Of a stretch of DNA of 64,000 nucleotides, positions 27,208-37,629 are shown one piece after another. This DNA is from a gamma proteobacterium NOR5-3. GTDB lineage: Bacteria; Pseudomonadota; Gammaproteobacteria; Pseudomonadales; Halieaceae. The stretch lies in NCBI GenBank assembly GCA_000158155.1, contig DS999405.1:709623-773622 (forward strand). Direction: 5' to 3'. Every line of letters begins with the position of its first letter. The first letter of the stretch is position 1. The notes beneath the pieces are model-generated. The model did no database searches. It saw nothing but the letters and a program-made list of their open reading frames with translations, and was not told where the DNA came from. The translations under genes and the position numbers were made by a program.

Positions 27208-29076
27208 CTAGTAGACAATGACCTCAGCGCGCTCGCGGAGGCCTGTTTCAAACTGCTGCTGAAGGATACCGCCGGTTTCTCCGGCGATGCGCTGACGAAG
27301 AAGTTCCCGCTCCTGAACAGGCATATCGGCCGGGTTACCGCTGCTGACCCTTGCCAGTTCAACCAAATAGGTAGCGTCCGGATCTTCATCCACGATCTCT
27401 CGAGTAGGACTGCCATCTTCCGGCGCGGGCATCGCGAAGAGTCTTTCGCGTACCACACCCGGTAAACTCCGGCTGTTACGACGCGCACCCAATTCGACTT
27501 GCCACTGTAAGCCTGCTGCATTGGCGGCCTCTTCAACCGTACTGCCCTGACTCAAAGCAGCCATGAGCTCCATCGCCTGCGCGGCGGCAGCTTCTTTGGC
27601 AAGTTGCTCTCGAAGCTCCACTTCAATTGCCGCCCTAACGTCTTCCAGCGGCTTCAGAGCGGCTGGTCGGCGCTCGGCGACACGCAATAGCACGAACTGC
27701 TCTGGATTTAACTCGATAACTTCGCTGTTATGGCCGGCTTCGAATACGTCCTCGGAGAACGCAGCCTGACGCAGTGCCGGGCGAGCAAAGAGCCCCTCCT
27801 GCTGGTTCCGGCTCACCGGTTCAGATGTCTGCACCTCAAGCTCCAGCGCCTCCGCCGGGGCATTGAGGTCTGCCGCGTTAAATGCAATATCCCGCAGACG
27901 CTCAACGTCCACCAATAGATCCGCCGCAGCGTCCCGGCTTTGAATCCGATCCTCCAGTTCCGCCGCCACATCCTCGAAGCTCACACTGCTGCCTTCACGA
28001 CGATCCGTTACTAACAATAGGTGTGTCCCTGCCTCGGTCTCAACCGCTGCGGATTGTTCACCGACGCCCAGAGCTGCAATCGCCTCCTCCATGGCTTCCG
28101 GAAAGGTATCTCCAGCGGTGTAGCCCAGATCTCCGCCATCCTGAGCGGAACCAATGTCGTCGGAAAATTCGGCTGCGGCGTCGGCAAAAGACATGCCTTC
28201 ACTCAGCGCTTTCTGTGCCGCGGCAATACGTTCGGCCCGATCAGCATCAGAGCCTTCGATGAGGATGTGTGACACGCGAGCCTCGGCTGAGAGTTCGAAC
28301 TCGTCGCGCACCAATTCAAATTCTTCGCGTAATCGTTCTTCGTCAACGTCTTTCCGGTACGCATCTATACCCAGTTCGAGATACTCCAGAATCACGCTTT
28401 CCTCGCTCTGAAAGCGTTCGGGATTTTGTTGGTAAAAAGTTTCCACGGCCTCGTCGCTCAGCTCCACTGACGCGATGAAGTCAAGCAAGGGCAAACTGAT
28501 GTAGCGCACATCCCGGCCTTCAAGCGCTATGGACGCGGCTAAATCAAGCTCTGCCTCTGTACTGAAGTCGCTACCGGCAACCCCTGCGCGTAACTGTCCA
28601 ATTTCCACATCTTCCGCCAGGCGTTCGCGAAAAAGCGCCGGGGTGAATCCGGCGCTAGCTAAAGCCCCCTGGAACAGGTCCGGTGAAAACTGCCCATCGA
28701 TTTGAAACTGCTCCATAGAGCCGACAATGTCAGCGATGGCCTGGTCCGACGTGTTAAGGCCCATATCCTTGGCGGCTTGCTTGATAATCTCCCGCTGGAT
28801 CAGCGTTTCAAGCGCCTGCTGGCTCATTTGCGCCTGATCAAGCAAGGCCGGGTCTGCATCCTCACCGAGAATAGAGAGCAGTCTTCGCTGCTGCACCGAT
28901 AACTCCTGCTGCAGTGCAAACGGTGAAATCTCCTCGCCGTTAACCTCGGCGACACCGTTAGAACCACCGCTAAACAGCAGCGACTCGATACCAAAGATAG
29001 AAAATGAAATGACGATCAGCCCGATGATGACTTTGGCGACCGTTCCCTGAGCATTGGCCCGGATATCCTGCAGCAT
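27208..29076 (-). CDS. ppiD: Periplasmic folding factor PpiD (SurA-like N-domain and parvulin domain)
   Basis: PpiD is an inner-membrane-anchored chaperone at the Sec translocon exit. In 622 residues it shows a single N-terminal anchor (TVAKVIIGLIVISFSIFGIE), a SurA-N-like chaperone region, one parvulin domain (ARVSHILIEGSDADRAERI to GTHLLLVTDRREG), and a long C-terminal region. The gene order lon-hupB-ppiD is the same as in E. coli, which supports orthology. The parvulin domain of PpiD is often catalytically weak in other species; activity here cannot be judged. Confidence 0.92.
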   Translation of the reverse strand: MLQDIRANAQGTVAKVIIGLIVISFSIFGIESLLFSGGSNGVAEVNGEEISPFALQQELSVQQRRLLSILGEDADPALLDQAQMSQQALETLIQREIIKQAAKDMGLNTSDQAIADIVGSMEQFQIDGQFSPDLFQGALASAGFTPALFRERLAEDVEIGQLRAGVAGSDFSTEAELDLAASIALEGRDVRYISLPLLDFIASVELSDEAVETFYQQNPERFQSEESVILEYLELGIDAYRKDVDEERLREEFELVRDEFELSAEARVSHILIEGSDADRAERIAAAQKALSEGMSFADAAAEFSDDIGSAQDGGDLGYTAGDTFPEAMEEAIAALGVGEQSAAVETEAGTHLLLVTDRREGSSVSFEDVAAELEDRIQSRDAAADLLVDVERLRDIAFNAADLNAPAEALELEVQTSEPVSRNQQEGLFARPALRQAAFSEDVFEAGHNSEVIELNPEQFVLLRVAERRPAALKPLEDVRAAIEVELREQLAKEAAAAQAMELMAALSQGSTVEEAANAAGLQWQVELGARRNSRSLPGVVRERLFAMPAPEDGSPTREIVDEDPDATYLVELARVSSGNPADMPVQERELLRQRIAGETGGILQQQFETGLRERAEVIVY

Positions 29077-29169
29077 TGCAATACGACCCTGAGATAGAGG
29101 TATAAGTTGACGTGTAAAAATTAACCTGGTTGTAAATATAACCCGTGCGCGCTTACTGAGCTTTTACGC

Positions 29170-29195
29170 ACAAGGCGCACCGGAGTGCGCCTTGT
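29170..29195 (-). terminator. Strong hairpin between hupB and ppiD
   Basis: A perfect 11-bp stem (ACAAGGCGCAC / GTGCGCCTTGT) with a 4-nt loop lies between hupB and ppiD. On the minus strand the bases that follow (GCGTAAAAG) are not a U-run, so it may be an attenuator or an RNA 3'-end stabiliser for the abundant hupB mRNA, not a full terminator. On the plus strand it is followed by TTGAGTTTTG, but no gene there needs it. Confidence 0.6.
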
Positions 29196-29270
29196 TTGAG
29201 TTTTGCTATTCGCCTGCGTGCCCGTCCCGTGCGAATCGCTGAGGTCCGAGGCATTCGCTACGGCGGAGTT

Positions 29271-29546
29271 TTACTGGTTTACGGCGTCCTTCAAAGCCTT
29301 ACCAGCCTTGAATCCCGGAACGTTGGACGCTTTGATCTTGATGGTCTCGCCAGTTTGCGGGTTACGTCCATCGCGAGCGGCACGGTGCTTTACAGAAAAC
29401 GTACCGAAGCCCACCAGAGATACCTGATCGCCACGCTTTAAGGTCTCGGTAATGCTGTCTACTACGGCGTCGAGCGCCCGGCCAGCATCGGATTTGTTGA
29501 TGTCAGCTGCTGACGCAATAGCATCTATAAGATCTGATTTGTTCAC
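29271..29546 (-). CDS. hupB: DNA-binding protein HU, beta type
   Basis: HU is a small, abundant nucleoid protein that binds and bends DNA without strong sequence preference. All 91 residues match the family: [20 protein letters not shown] at the start, [22 protein letters not shown] around the beta-arm, and [18 protein letters not shown] at the end. The start codon is GTG at 29546 with GGGGA 5 nt upstream. It lies between lon and ppiD, as hupB does in E. coli. Confidence 0.96.
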   Translation of the reverse strand: MNKSDLIDAIASAADINKSDAGRALDAVVDSITETLKRGDQVSLVGFGTFSVKHRAARDGRNPQTGETIKIKASNVPGFKAGKALKDAVNQ

Positions 29547-29815
29547 TAAGGTCCCCTTTTGAATTTTTCATCGCCCAAAAACGACGAACCGTAAAATCTT
29601 ACTGTTTAATTATTGAATCGCGTATCCGCGCGAGTCTTATCTCTGGTCTGTTCCGGCCCTATGAGCACCTTCCCCGTTTAGAGGGCGACTCACCGTTCCT
29701 CAGCAAAGCAATCAGACCGGATGTCTCCAGGCGCCGCTGTTAACTCTGGCGCCCACCAAAGGGACTGAAGCCGACCTGTATAAGCCTGAAATGAAGCACG
29801 ACACAGCTGCGAGAC
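29547..29815 (-). promoter_or_regulatory. hupB leader region between lon and hupB
   Basis: This stretch is the transcribed leader predicted from the promoter at 29816-29843. It contains an inverted repeat of GGCGCC (29730-29735 and 29748-29753) and an AT-rich part close to the gene that may hold a second promoter. I see no open reading frame with a convincing start and no tRNA. Confidence 0.4.
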
Positions 29816-29843
29816 TCTATACCAGTGGCCTCCAACGGGTCAA
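29816..29843 (-). promoter_or_regulatory. Sigma-70 promoter for hupB, directly downstream of lon
   Basis: On the minus strand, TTGACC is followed after 16 bp by TATAGA, both close to consensus. The predicted start near 29809 gives hupB a leader of about 260 nt. Its position 25 bp past the lon stop means hupB can be expressed independently of lon, as expected for a nucleoid protein needed in far larger amounts. Confidence 0.6.
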
Positions 29844-29867
29844 CCGCAGGCTTGATAAATCACCGTT

Positions 29868-32282
29868 TTAATGCGTGTTTATGCGACTTTTATCGCCGTC
29901 ACGACCTTGTTCGGCCTGTGACCGCTCCGTGCCCGCCAGGTACTCTTCATCACTCAAAGGCACCGGTGGCGTCTCAAGTGCGATGGCAAGCACCTCATCA
30001 ATCCATTTCACGGCAATAATTTCCAGATCTTCTTTGATGTTGTCCGGAACCTCCTGAAGGTCGCGCTCATTCTCCTTGGGGATGATGACCGTCTTTATGC
30101 CGCCACGACGCGCTGCGAGGAGCTTCTCTTTCAGTCCACCAATAGGCAGTACTTCACCGCGGAGCGTTATTTCCCCGGTCATGGCCACATCAGCACGGAC
30201 GGGAATCTCTGTCGATACAGACACCAGCGCTGTGCACATCGCTACACCCGCACTGGGCCCGTCTTTGGGAGTGGCGCCCTCGGGAACGTGGATATGCATA
30301 TCGTGAGTGTCATGATAACTCGCTGGTATTCCCAGCATCTGGGAGCGACTACGGACCACTGTGCTCGCTGCCTGAATTGACTCCTGCATCACGTCACCCA
30401 AAGAGCCCGTCTTTACGTAACGGCCTTTTCCGGCCACCGCTGCGGTTTCGATAGTCAGTAATTCTCCGCCCACAGATGTCCACGCCAGACCTGTGACCTG
30501 GCCGATCTTATTCTCTTCTTCCGCAACGCCGTAGTTAAACTTCCGAACACCAAGCAAGGTAGAGAGCATCTCCGGCGTTACCGTTGACCCATACTGGCTC
30601 TCTTTGAGCGTAATGGCCTTGACCATTTTGCGACAGATCTTGGCAATCTCCCGTTCCAGCGCGCGAACACCGGCCTCGCGGGAGTAGTAGCGAATCACAT
30701 CAATGAGTGCATCTTCGGAAATCGTCAGCTCATCGTCTTTCAGACCATTGCGCTTGACCTGTTTGGGGATCAGGTAACGCTGCGCGATGTTGAGTTTTTC
30801 GTCTTCGGTGTATCCCGGAAGGCGTATCACTTCCATACGATCAAGCAACGGTCCCGGTATATTCATGGTGTTGGAGGTGCAAACGAACATGACGTCCGAC
30901 AGGTCGTAGTCCACCTCCAGGTAATGATCGTTGAACTGATGATTCTGCTCAGGATCCAGCACTTCCAGCAAGGCAGACGCAGGGTCACCTCGATGATCCA
31001 TGCCCATCTTGTCGATTTCATCCAATAGGAACAGCGGATTGCGAACACCGGCTTTGGACATTTTCTGAAGCAACTTGCCCGGCATGGAGCCAATGTAGGT
31101 ACGGCGATGACCGCGTATCTCGGCTTCGTCGCGCACGCCACCGAGCGCCATACGTACAAATTTGCGATTGGTCGCCCGCGCGATGGACTCACCCAGAGAG
31201 GTTTTACCGACGCCCGGAGGACCTACCAGGCACAGTACGGGGCCTTTGACTTTGCGCACCCGCTTTTGCACGGCGAGGTATTCAAGAATCCGCTCTTTAA
31301 CTTCTTCAAGGCCGTAGTGATCGGCATCCAGAATATCGCTCGCGCGCTTCAGGTCGTGCTTGACCTTGCTGCGTTTGGACCAGGGCACGCTCACCATCCA
31401 GTCGATGTAGCTGCGCAGTACCGAGGCCTCTGCCGACATGGGCGACATCATCTTGAGCTTCCCAAGCTCCGCCAGCGTCTTGTCCCGCGCCTCTTGGGGC
31501 ATCTTCGCCTCGGAAATACGCCGCTCCAGCTCGTCGGCCTCGTTGGGCGCTTCGTCCATTTCCCCGAGTTCTTTCTGAATGGCCTTCATTTGCTCATTCA
31601 AATAGTATTCGCGCTGACTCTTCTCCATCTGCTTTTTGACGCGACCACGAATCCGCTTCTCGACCTGAAACACGTCGATCTCAGCTTCCATGAGTCCCAT
31701 AAGGTACTCAAGACGCGCTTTGACTGACGAAATTTCGAGAATTTTCTGCTTCTGATCGAGCTCAACGCCCATGTGAGCGGCAATGGTATCGGCAAGTCTT
31801 CCGGGCTCATCAATCCCCGTGAGCGACGTGAGTACTTCCGCAGGGACTTTTTTGCTCAGGGTGACGTATTTTTCGAAGTTGCTGGACGTGGTGCGCAACA
31901 AACCTTCGGCCTCGTCCTCATCGGGCTCGTCTGCCTCAATTTCCCGGACACCGGCGACGGTGAACTCCCCGTCGTCATTCACAAAGTCTACCGCGGCGCG
32001 AAATCCGCCCTCGACCAGCACTTTAATTGTCCCGTCCGGGAGCTTTAGTAGCTGCAGAATATTGGATACGGTGCCCACCTGATAGATGTCATCAGCGCGG
32101 GGGTCGTCGTCGGAGGCATTGCGCTGCGCCACCAGGAGCACCTGTTTGTCGTTCGCCATGGCGTGCTCGAGGGCTTCGATAGAGCGCTCTCGACCCACAA
32201 ACAAGGGTAAGACCATGTGCGGATATACCACTACGTCGCGCAGCGGCAGAAGGGGAAGTTCTAATACGGGGTGCTCGCCCAT
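29868..32282 (-). CDS. lon: ATP-dependent protease Lon
   Basis: Lon (804 residues) is a cytosolic hexameric protease that degrades misfolded and regulatory proteins. Domains in order: N-terminal substrate domain ([20 protein letters not shown]), coiled coil, AAA+ module with Walker A GPPGVGKT and Walker [10 protein letters not shown], and C-terminal Ser-Lys protease domain with PKDGPSAG (catalytic Ser) and [12 protein letters not shown] (catalytic Lys). The ATG at 32282 follows GGAG by 6 nt. A heat-shock promoter lies just upstream. The order tig-clpP-clpX-lon is conserved with E. coli. Confidence 0.97.
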   Translation of the reverse strand: MGEHPVLELPLLPLRDVVVYPHMVLPLFVGRERSIEALEHAMANDKQVLLVAQRNASDDDPRADDIYQVGTVSNILQLLKLPDGTIKVLVEGGFRAAVDFVNDDGEFTVAGVREIEADEPDEDEAEGLLRTTSSNFEKYVTLSKKVPAEVLTSLTGIDEPGRLADTIAAHMGVELDQKQKILEISSVKARLEYLMGLMEAEIDVFQVEKRIRGRVKKQMEKSQREYYLNEQMKAIQKELGEMDEAPNEADELERRISEAKMPQEARDKTLAELGKLKMMSPMSAEASVLRSYIDWMVSVPWSKRSKVKHDLKRASDILDADHYGLEEVKERILEYLAVQKRVRKVKGPVLCLVGPPGVGKTSLGESIARATNRKFVRMALGGVRDEAEIRGHRRTYIGSMPGKLLQKMSKAGVRNPLFLLDEIDKMGMDHRGDPASALLEVLDPEQNHQFNDHYLEVDYDLSDVMFVCTSNTMNIPGPLLDRMEVIRLPGYTEDEKLNIAQRYLIPKQVKRNGLKDDELTISEDALIDVIRYYSREAGVRALEREIAKICRKMVKAITLKESQYGSTVTPEMLSTLLGVRKFNYGVAEEENKIGQVTGLAWTSVGGELLTIETAAVAGKGRYVKTGSLGDVMQESIQAASTVVRSRSQMLGIPASYHDTHDMHIHVPEGATPKDGPSAGVAMCTALVSVSTEIPVRADVAMTGEITLRGEVLPIGGLKEKLLAARRGGIKTVIIPKENERDLQEVPDNIKEDLEIIAVKWIDEVLAIALETPPVPLSDEEYLAGTERSQAEQGRDGDKSRINTH

Positions 32283-32333
32283 CGTGTTCTCCAGGTCAAA
32301 CCAGAAATCAGGTATGGTATTTCAGACCCATGA

Positions 32334-32362
32334 ATAATGGGGCTGAACGCGCTAATTACAAG
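32334..32362 (-). promoter_or_regulatory. Sigma-32 heat-shock promoter of lon
   Basis: On the minus strand, CTTGTAA is followed after 13 bp by CCCCATTAT. The known sigma-32 consensus is CTTGAAA, 13-17 bp, CCCCATnT, so only one base of the -35 differs. The predicted start is near 32327, about 45 nt before the lon ATG. This fits lon being a classic heat-shock gene. Confidence 0.8.
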
Positions 32363-32419
32363 TCACGTGCAAGTCAGATACAGACTTTCGGTGGACAGGC
32401 CTCTGGCCCGTCACCGAAT

Positions 32420-33706
32420 TTACTCTTCTGGAACGGCCGCCCGAACAGGCTCTTTATTCTGGTAAACCAGCAGCGGCTCGGAATCTCCGCGGATCACAGA
32501 CTCGTCTACCACGACTTTGGCAACGTCATCTCTGGATGGAATACTGTACATGGTATCCAGCAACACACCCTCGAGAATCGAGCGCAAGCCGCGCGCTCCG
32601 GTTTTACGCTCCATGGCCTTTTCTGCCACGGCGCGCAGCCCGTCTTCGCGGAAGTCTATTTCTACTCCTTCCATCTCAAAGAGCTTGCTGTACTGCTTGG
32701 TCAGTGAGTTGCGTGGTTCCGTGAGAATTTGCACCAGCGCCGGCACATCAAGCTCTTCCAGCGTTGCGATCACCGGTAAACGGCCGACGAATTCCGGGAT
32801 CAGGCCATACTGCACCAGGTCTTCCGGCTCAAGATCAAAGAGCACCTCGCCGACGTTGCGCTTGGCGTCCTTGCTGTGAACTTCTGCGCCAAAGCCGATG
32901 CCGCCTTTCTCGGAGCGATCTCTAATCACCTTATCAAGGCCCGCAAACGCTCCGCCACAGATAAACAAAATGCTCGACGTATCTACCTGCAGGAACTCCT
33001 GCTGGGGATGCTTGCGACCGCCCTGCGGCGGTACCGAGGCTACCGTGCCTTCGATGAGCTTCAGCAGTGCCTGCTGAACACCCTCTCCGGACACATCCCG
33101 GGTGATCGACGGGTTGTCTGACTTGCGAGAGATCTTATCGATCTCATCGATGTAGACAATGCCAACCTGCGCCTTCTCTACATCGTAATCGCATTTCTGC
33201 AGCAGCTTTTGGATGATGTTTTCTACATCTTCCCCGACATAGCCGGCTTCGGTGAGGGTCGTCGCATCAGCAATGGTAAAGGGAACATCCAGGAGCCGCG
33301 CGAGGGTCTCTGCCAGCAGGGTCTTACCGGAGCCGGTGGGACCTACTAAAAGAATATTGCTTTTTCCAAGCTCTACGTCACCGCTCTTGGATCCACCGTG
33401 ACGCAAACGCTTGTAATGATTGTAGACGGCGACAGATAGCACCTTTTTGGCACGTTGCTGCCCGATGACGTACTCGTCAAGAATGCCGTTGATTTCTTCG
33501 GGAACAGGGAGTTTCTCTTCACCCTCTTCCGCGGCGTTCTCCTGAACTTCCTCGCGAATGATGTCGTTGCAAAGATCGACGCATTCGTCACAAATAAAGA
33601 CCGAGGGGCCGGCAATCAGCTTGCGAACTTCATGCTGGCTCTTGCCGCAGAAAGAGCAATACAAAAGCTTGCCACCGTCATCTGATCCGGATGAATCCTT
33701 GTTCAT
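32420..33706 (-). CDS. clpX: ATP-dependent Clp protease ATP-binding subunit ClpX
   Basis: ClpX (428 residues) is the AAA+ unfoldase that feeds substrates to ClpP. The N-terminal zinc-binding domain has four cysteines (CSFCGKSQ and CDECVDLC) used for adaptor and substrate binding. The AAA+ part has Walker A GPTGSGKT and Walker [11 protein letters not shown]. The IGF-type loop that docks on ClpP is visible as [10 protein letters not shown]. It lies 106 bp after clpP in the same direction. A promoter of lon lies after its stop, so lon is only partly dependent on the clp transcript. Confidence 0.97.
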   Translation of the reverse strand: MNKDSSGSDDGGKLLYCSFCGKSQHEVRKLIAGPSVFICDECVDLCNDIIREEVQENAAEEGEEKLPVPEEINGILDEYVIGQQRAKKVLSVAVYNHYKRLRHGGSKSGDVELGKSNILLVGPTGSGKTLLAETLARLLDVPFTIADATTLTEAGYVGEDVENIIQKLLQKCDYDVEKAQVGIVYIDEIDKISRKSDNPSITRDVSGEGVQQALLKLIEGTVASVPPQGGRKHPQQEFLQVDTSSILFICGGAFAGLDKVIRDRSEKGGIGFGAEVHSKDAKRNVGEVLFDLEPEDLVQYGLIPEFVGRLPVIATLEELDVPALVQILTEPRNSLTKQYSKLFEMEGVEIDFREDGLRAVAEKAMERKTGARGLRSILEGVLLDTMYSIPSRDDVAKVVVDESVIRGDSEPLLVYQNKEPVRAAVPEE

Positions 33707-33812
33707 TGGCTCACTTCGCCTCCCACGATACTGCCAGCGGTTTTAGGTTGATGTTTTTCGTCTCCTAATGCAAGTCGAAGGGCTATATCTACGTCACAAA
33801 ACCGGGACGGAA

Positions 33813-34454
33813 TCACTCGCTGCTACCGGCACTCCGGGCAGTCACGACCTCATCAACCAACCCGTACTCTTTACTTTGCTCTGCATCCATAAAGCGATCG
33901 CGCTCGGTGTCACGCTCGATTACCTCCAGAGGCTGGCCGGTGTGCTCAGCCATGAGGCGGTTCAAACGCTCCCGGATAATCAGGATCTCTTTCGCCTGAA
34001 TATCGATATCAGTCGCCTGACCCTGAGCACCGCCGCTGGGCTGGTGAATCATAGTACGGGCATTGGGTAGGCAGTAACGCTTGCCTTTGGTACCGCCGGA
34101 GAGCAGAAATGCACCCATGGAGGCCGCCTGACCGAGACACATCGTACTGATGTCCGGCTTGATGAACTGCATAGTGTCGTAGATCGACAGGCCCGCTGTT
34201 ACGGAGCCGCCCGGGGAGTTGATGTACAGGTGTATGTCTTTATCGGGGTTTTCGGACTCCAGAAACAGCAGCTGGGCTACGATGAGGTTGGCCATATGGT
34301 CCTCAACCTGCCCCACCACGAACACCACACGCTCCTTCAGGAGGCGAGAGTAAATGTCGTAGGAACGCTCACCCCGTGATGTCTGCTCAACCACCATGGG
34401 CACAAGACCCAGTGATTGAACTGAGGGTGCTATTCCTTCGATCTGCTTCGACAT
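33813..34454 (-). CDS. clpP: ATP-dependent Clp protease proteolytic subunit ClpP
   Basis: ClpP (213 residues) forms the tetradecameric serine protease chamber. The catalytic Ser lies in GQAASMGAF (about Ser112), the His in [11 protein letters not shown] (about His137), and the Asp further on. It is preceded by tig and followed by clpX, the standard order. It starts 31 bp after the tig stop. The short N-terminal extension before [10 protein letters not shown] is likely removed by self-processing, as in E. coli. Confidence 0.97.
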   Translation of the reverse strand: MSKQIEGIAPSVQSLGLVPMVVEQTSRGERSYDIYSRLLKERVVFVVGQVEDHMANLIVAQLLFLESENPDKDIHLYINSPGGSVTAGLSIYDTMQFIKPDISTMCLGQAASMGAFLLSGGTKGKRYCLPNARTMIHQPSGGAQGQATDIDIQAKEILIIRERLNRLMAEHTGQPLEVIERDTERDRFMDAEQSKEYGLVDEVVTARSAGSSE

Positions 34455-34485
34455 ACTTTGTTAGCTCCTGACGTTTGTGCGCTGA

Positions 34486-35811
34486 CTACTGGTTGGACTG
34501 TTGACCCAGAGCGATCGCTTCCTGATAACTACAGGCAGAATCACTCACCGCGGCAGATTCCAGGAGACGTTCCACGACTTTGTCTTCCAGAACCTTAGAC
34601 TGTACGGCTGCGAGCTGCTCCTGGTTTGAAAAGTACCAGTTAACAACTTCATCCGGGTCCTGATAAGTCGACGCAATTTCTTCAACAGCGCTGCGTATGG
34701 CGGCCTCATCAGCTTTGAGCTCGTAATGCGAGATGAGTTCCGCGAGCACCAAACCTAATTTGACACGACGCGCCGCGTTCTCAGCAAACATGTCGTCTGG
34801 AAGAATCGCTTTAAGATCCATGCCCTCGGGTGCGGAACCACCGAACTGCTGGAACATCTGATTGCGCAGTGCATCGACCTCCTGAGAGATCAATGCGGCA
34901 GGCACCTCCAGATCCGCATAGGCTTCTACTACCGCATCCATAACCTGCTTCTTGACGCGAGCGTCTACCGCATTACGCAGCTCCCGGGCCATGTTTTGCT
35001 TAACTTCAGCGCGAAACTCTGACTCATCGTCACCTTCAAGCCCGTATGCCGCATAGAGCTCGGCATTCAGCGGCGCCAGCTCCATCTCTTCAACTTTATT
35101 AAGGGTAACCTTGAACTCCACTGCGGCCCCTTTGAGCTCCTCAGCGTGATAATCCTCGGGGAAGGTCAACGCCAGCACTTTGACGTCGCCAGCGCTCATG
35201 CCTACCACGCCATCTTCGAAGCCGGGAATCATCTGTCCTGAACCGAGCTCGAGGTCGCTGCCTTCCGCACTGCCGCCTTCGAATGCCTCGCCATCGCGAG
35301 TCCCTTCAAAGTCGATGTTCACGCGGTCACCCTCAGCCGCAGGCCGTTCGACCTCCACCCAGCTGCCGCGCTGCTTGCGAAACACTTCGATGATGTTGTC
35401 TACGTCTTCATCAGCGACTTCAGCGACGGGCTTCTGTACCGGGTAATCCTTAAGCTCCAGGATCTCGACATCGGGGAACACCTCGAAGGTAGCGATGTAC
35501 TCCAGGTCCTTGCCGGCATCCATGCTGCGTGGCTCGATAGTCGGCTGCCCCGCTGGCTTGAGTTTTTCCTGGGTGACAGCCTCCTGGAAACTGCGGCTCA
35601 TGACCTCGCCCAGTACTTCCTGACGAACGCCGGGCCCGAAACGCTGACGCATCACCTTTAAGGGCACTTTCCCAGGTCTGAAGCCTGGTAAACGCACGTT
35701 CTTGACGGCCTGACGGAGGCGCTCATCGACCTGTGTGTCGACGGTTTCGGCCGGTACTCCAACGGTCAGCCGGCGCTCCAGCTTTGACGTTGTTTCTATA
35801 GAAACCTGCAT
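34486..35811 (-). CDS. tig: Trigger factor, ribosome-associated chaperone
   Basis: Trigger factor (441 residues) binds ribosomal protein L23 at the exit tunnel and shields nascent chains. The ribosome-binding signature is GFRPGKVPLKVMRQRFG near residues 43-59, and the FKBP-type prolyl isomerase domain is visible around EGDRVNIDFEGTRDGEAFEGG. The remainder is the helical C-terminal arm domain. It is the first gene of the tig-clpP-clpX set and starts about 56 bp from the 3' end of tRNA-Leu on the same strand. Confidence 0.96.
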   Translation of the reverse strand: MQVSIETTSKLERRLTVGVPAETVDTQVDERLRQAVKNVRLPGFRPGKVPLKVMRQRFGPGVRQEVLGEVMSRSFQEAVTQEKLKPAGQPTIEPRSMDAGKDLEYIATFEVFPDVEILELKDYPVQKPVAEVADEDVDNIIEVFRKQRGSWVEVERPAAEGDRVNIDFEGTRDGEAFEGGSAEGSDLELGSGQMIPGFEDGVVGMSAGDVKVLALTFPEDYHAEELKGAAVEFKVTLNKVEEMELAPLNAELYAAYGLEGDDESEFRAEVKQNMARELRNAVDARVKKQVMDAVVEAYADLEVPAALISQEVDALRNQMFQQFGGSAPEGMDLKAILPDDMFAENAARRVKLGLVLAELISHYELKADEAAIRSAVEEIASTYQDPDEVVNWYFSNQEQLAAVQSKVLEDKVVERLLESAAVSDSACSYQEAIALGQQSNQ

Positions 35812-35866
35812 AATCTGGTGATCCCTTGTATCTCATTCTTTGGCGGGGCTTTATTGGGCCCCTGAT

Positions 35867-35951
<85 letters not shown>

Positions 35952-36105
35952 ATAACTGAACAGGCGCTTCAAAGGAACTTCGAAAACCCTTTAAAACACC
36001 CGCAAAACATTGATATTTCTGGAAATTTATCGAAAGCAAGGGCGACGCCGGGTGCCTTCGAGGGGCGCGATTTTGCCACAGGCATCGGTTGGCGGCAACA
36101 TGCTT

Positions 36106-37158
36106 TCAACAGGTAAGGCACTCCGGGTCAAATTCGTAGCCGCCGGACAGCCAATCGCGCAATTCGAGAGCCGCAACGCTTTCTGTGCCAGCCAGCGACT
36201 CCAATCCTTTGAGCTGCGCCGCGCTAAGTTCATCAAGACGCCGTGTTGCCAACACGCGACAGCCGTCTATAAACCGCTCGTTGAGTCCCGCCTCCGCCTG
36301 AACGTCCCGGGCCCCGGGGGCCTCCCGGTTATACAGCACAGCCAGAGACGCCAGGGCCGGCAGTGATAGCGCGGGCTGGTTCATGGCATTGCACCAATGG
36401 CTTCCTATGAGCTCGCCGATGTCCGAAGATCGCCCGACCAGATCATCCATATATATGTGCGGAGACCTGGCGCGGCTGTCATTCACCGGGTAGTTGTCCC
36501 AAATCGCGATTTCCCCGGCACAATCAGCATGCACATCGTGAAGGTCCGCCGCACCGATCGTCTCGGAGCATACCGCGGGGCCCGTCCAGAACACTTCATA
36601 GGCGCCATCCAACTGCTCATACAGCGACCTTATATAGCCGTCAGGGCGCTGTCCGAATATCTCGTCGAGAATGGGGTCATCGCTGTAATAGGTCGGGCAC
36701 ACGCGCAGGCGTATCGAGCTGTCACTCACCCAGTGCCTCACATCCGCACAAATCTCTGCCTGACGAGCCTCCAGGCTGTCCAGGTCTCCCGGCATATCGT
36801 CAAACAGGATAGCGAGCCCGGAGACACCCAGGTCGATGATTTCATTGATCTTGCCTTGCAGTGCACTGCGGGCAGAGCGGTTGTAGTCAAGGTAGAGCTC
36901 AAAAGGCGACAAGCCCACGTGAAATGCAAGACCGCTGCCTTTGCACTGGCGGGCAACCGCTGCTAGGTGGTCGCGCTGTGAGCCAGGCCATTGCTTGTGC
37001 CAGGCTTTACGCAAATACGCATCCGATTTTGGCGCATACAGATACGCGTCCAATCCCAGGGCAGGCAGCCACTGCGCCATCAACAACCGTGATGATGCTG
37101 ACCAGGGGCGGCCATAAAAGCCCTCGAGCACGCCTAAAACCGGTCGAACAGTCTTCAT
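36106..37158 (-). CDS. GH84 beta-N-acetylhexosaminidase (O-GlcNAcase-like)
   Basis: This 350-residue protein matches the catalytic domain of glycoside hydrolase family 84. The start VLGVLEGFYGRPWS is typical, the catalytic Asp pair is in AILFDDMPGD, and later motifs FWTGPAVCS and WDNYPVND agree with bacterial and human O-GlcNAcases. GH84 enzymes remove beta-linked GlcNAc by substrate-assisted catalysis. There is no signal peptide and none of the accessory domains of secreted bacterial members, so it should be cytoplasmic. The substrate is uncertain: it could be GlcNAc on proteins or a small glycoconjugate. It stands alone between the pilZ-fab block and the tig-lon block. Confidence 0.82.
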   Translation of the reverse strand: MKTVRPVLGVLEGFYGRPWSASSRLLMAQWLPALGLDAYLYAPKSDAYLRKAWHKQWPGSQRDHLAAVARQCKGSGLAFHVGLSPFELYLDYNRSARSALQGKINEIIDLGVSGLAILFDDMPGDLDSLEARQAEICADVRHWVSDSSIRLRVCPTYYSDDPILDEIFGQRPDGYIRSLYEQLDGAYEVFWTGPAVCSETIGAADLHDVHADCAGEIAIWDNYPVNDSRARSPHIYMDDLVGRSSDIGELIGSHWCNAMNQPALSLPALASLAVLYNREAPGARDVQAEAGLNERFIDGCRVLATRRLDELSAAQLKGLESLAGTESVAALELRDWLSGGYEFDPECLTC

Positions 37159-37629
37159 ATGCGCTTTTAGCTCCTAATAGTTATCAAAAAAGTATTGCTA
37201 TATGCATAAACGAACTAGTTTTTATGCAGCAAAGTATGGAATATTCCCGATTATTGGCTTTACTATATCTATGACTTCTTTTCCTCGCAGGAATAGTAGG
37301 TCACCGGAACAAACCCAATGTTCCGTTGTAGAGGATTAACTTCCTTTATGTTTCACTCCTAATGGTCTTATTGGGCTCCTCTTGGAGCCCATTTTTTTGC
37401 CTAAAATCAATACATATCAATGCGTTGAAGTGCATTTCTACAGTGGTTTCTACTTTCTTGATTTGCATTGCTTTCTTGTTTGAGCGATCGCTGAGTCAGT
37501 ACCCGGCTTACACCCGGCTATCCACCACCCGGCTATCCACGCACGGGCAGATGTCTCGGCTTTTTATATGAATTTTTAGTGACTTAGAGCTGAAAACTGA
37601 TCCGCACCGGCAACAAGGGCTCGGGTGCT
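37159..37629. other. AT-rich gap between GH84 and pilZ genes
   Basis: This 470-bp stretch is clearly richer in A and T than its neighbours. It contains an intrinsic terminator on the plus strand at 37373-37398 that belongs to no visible gene. Further on there are two copies of CACCCGGCTATCCAC-like sequence near 37508-37545. I found no credible open reading frame. It may hold a small RNA gene or be a remnant of inserted DNA. Confidence 0.5.
37373..37398 (+). terminator. Orphan rho-independent terminator
   Basis: A perfect 7-bp stem (GGGCTCC / GGAGCCC) with loop TCTT is followed by A and seven T on the plus strand. No plus-strand gene ends upstream: the nearest coding sequence is the minus-strand GH84 gene. 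On the minus strand no U-run follows. A terminator of this quality implies a short transcript ending here. Confidence 0.8.

Noticed and set aside
37501-37550. Short repeats of CCCGGCTATCCAC as a possible attachment site
   Set aside because: Imperfect and few copies, with no integrase or matching tRNA end nearby.
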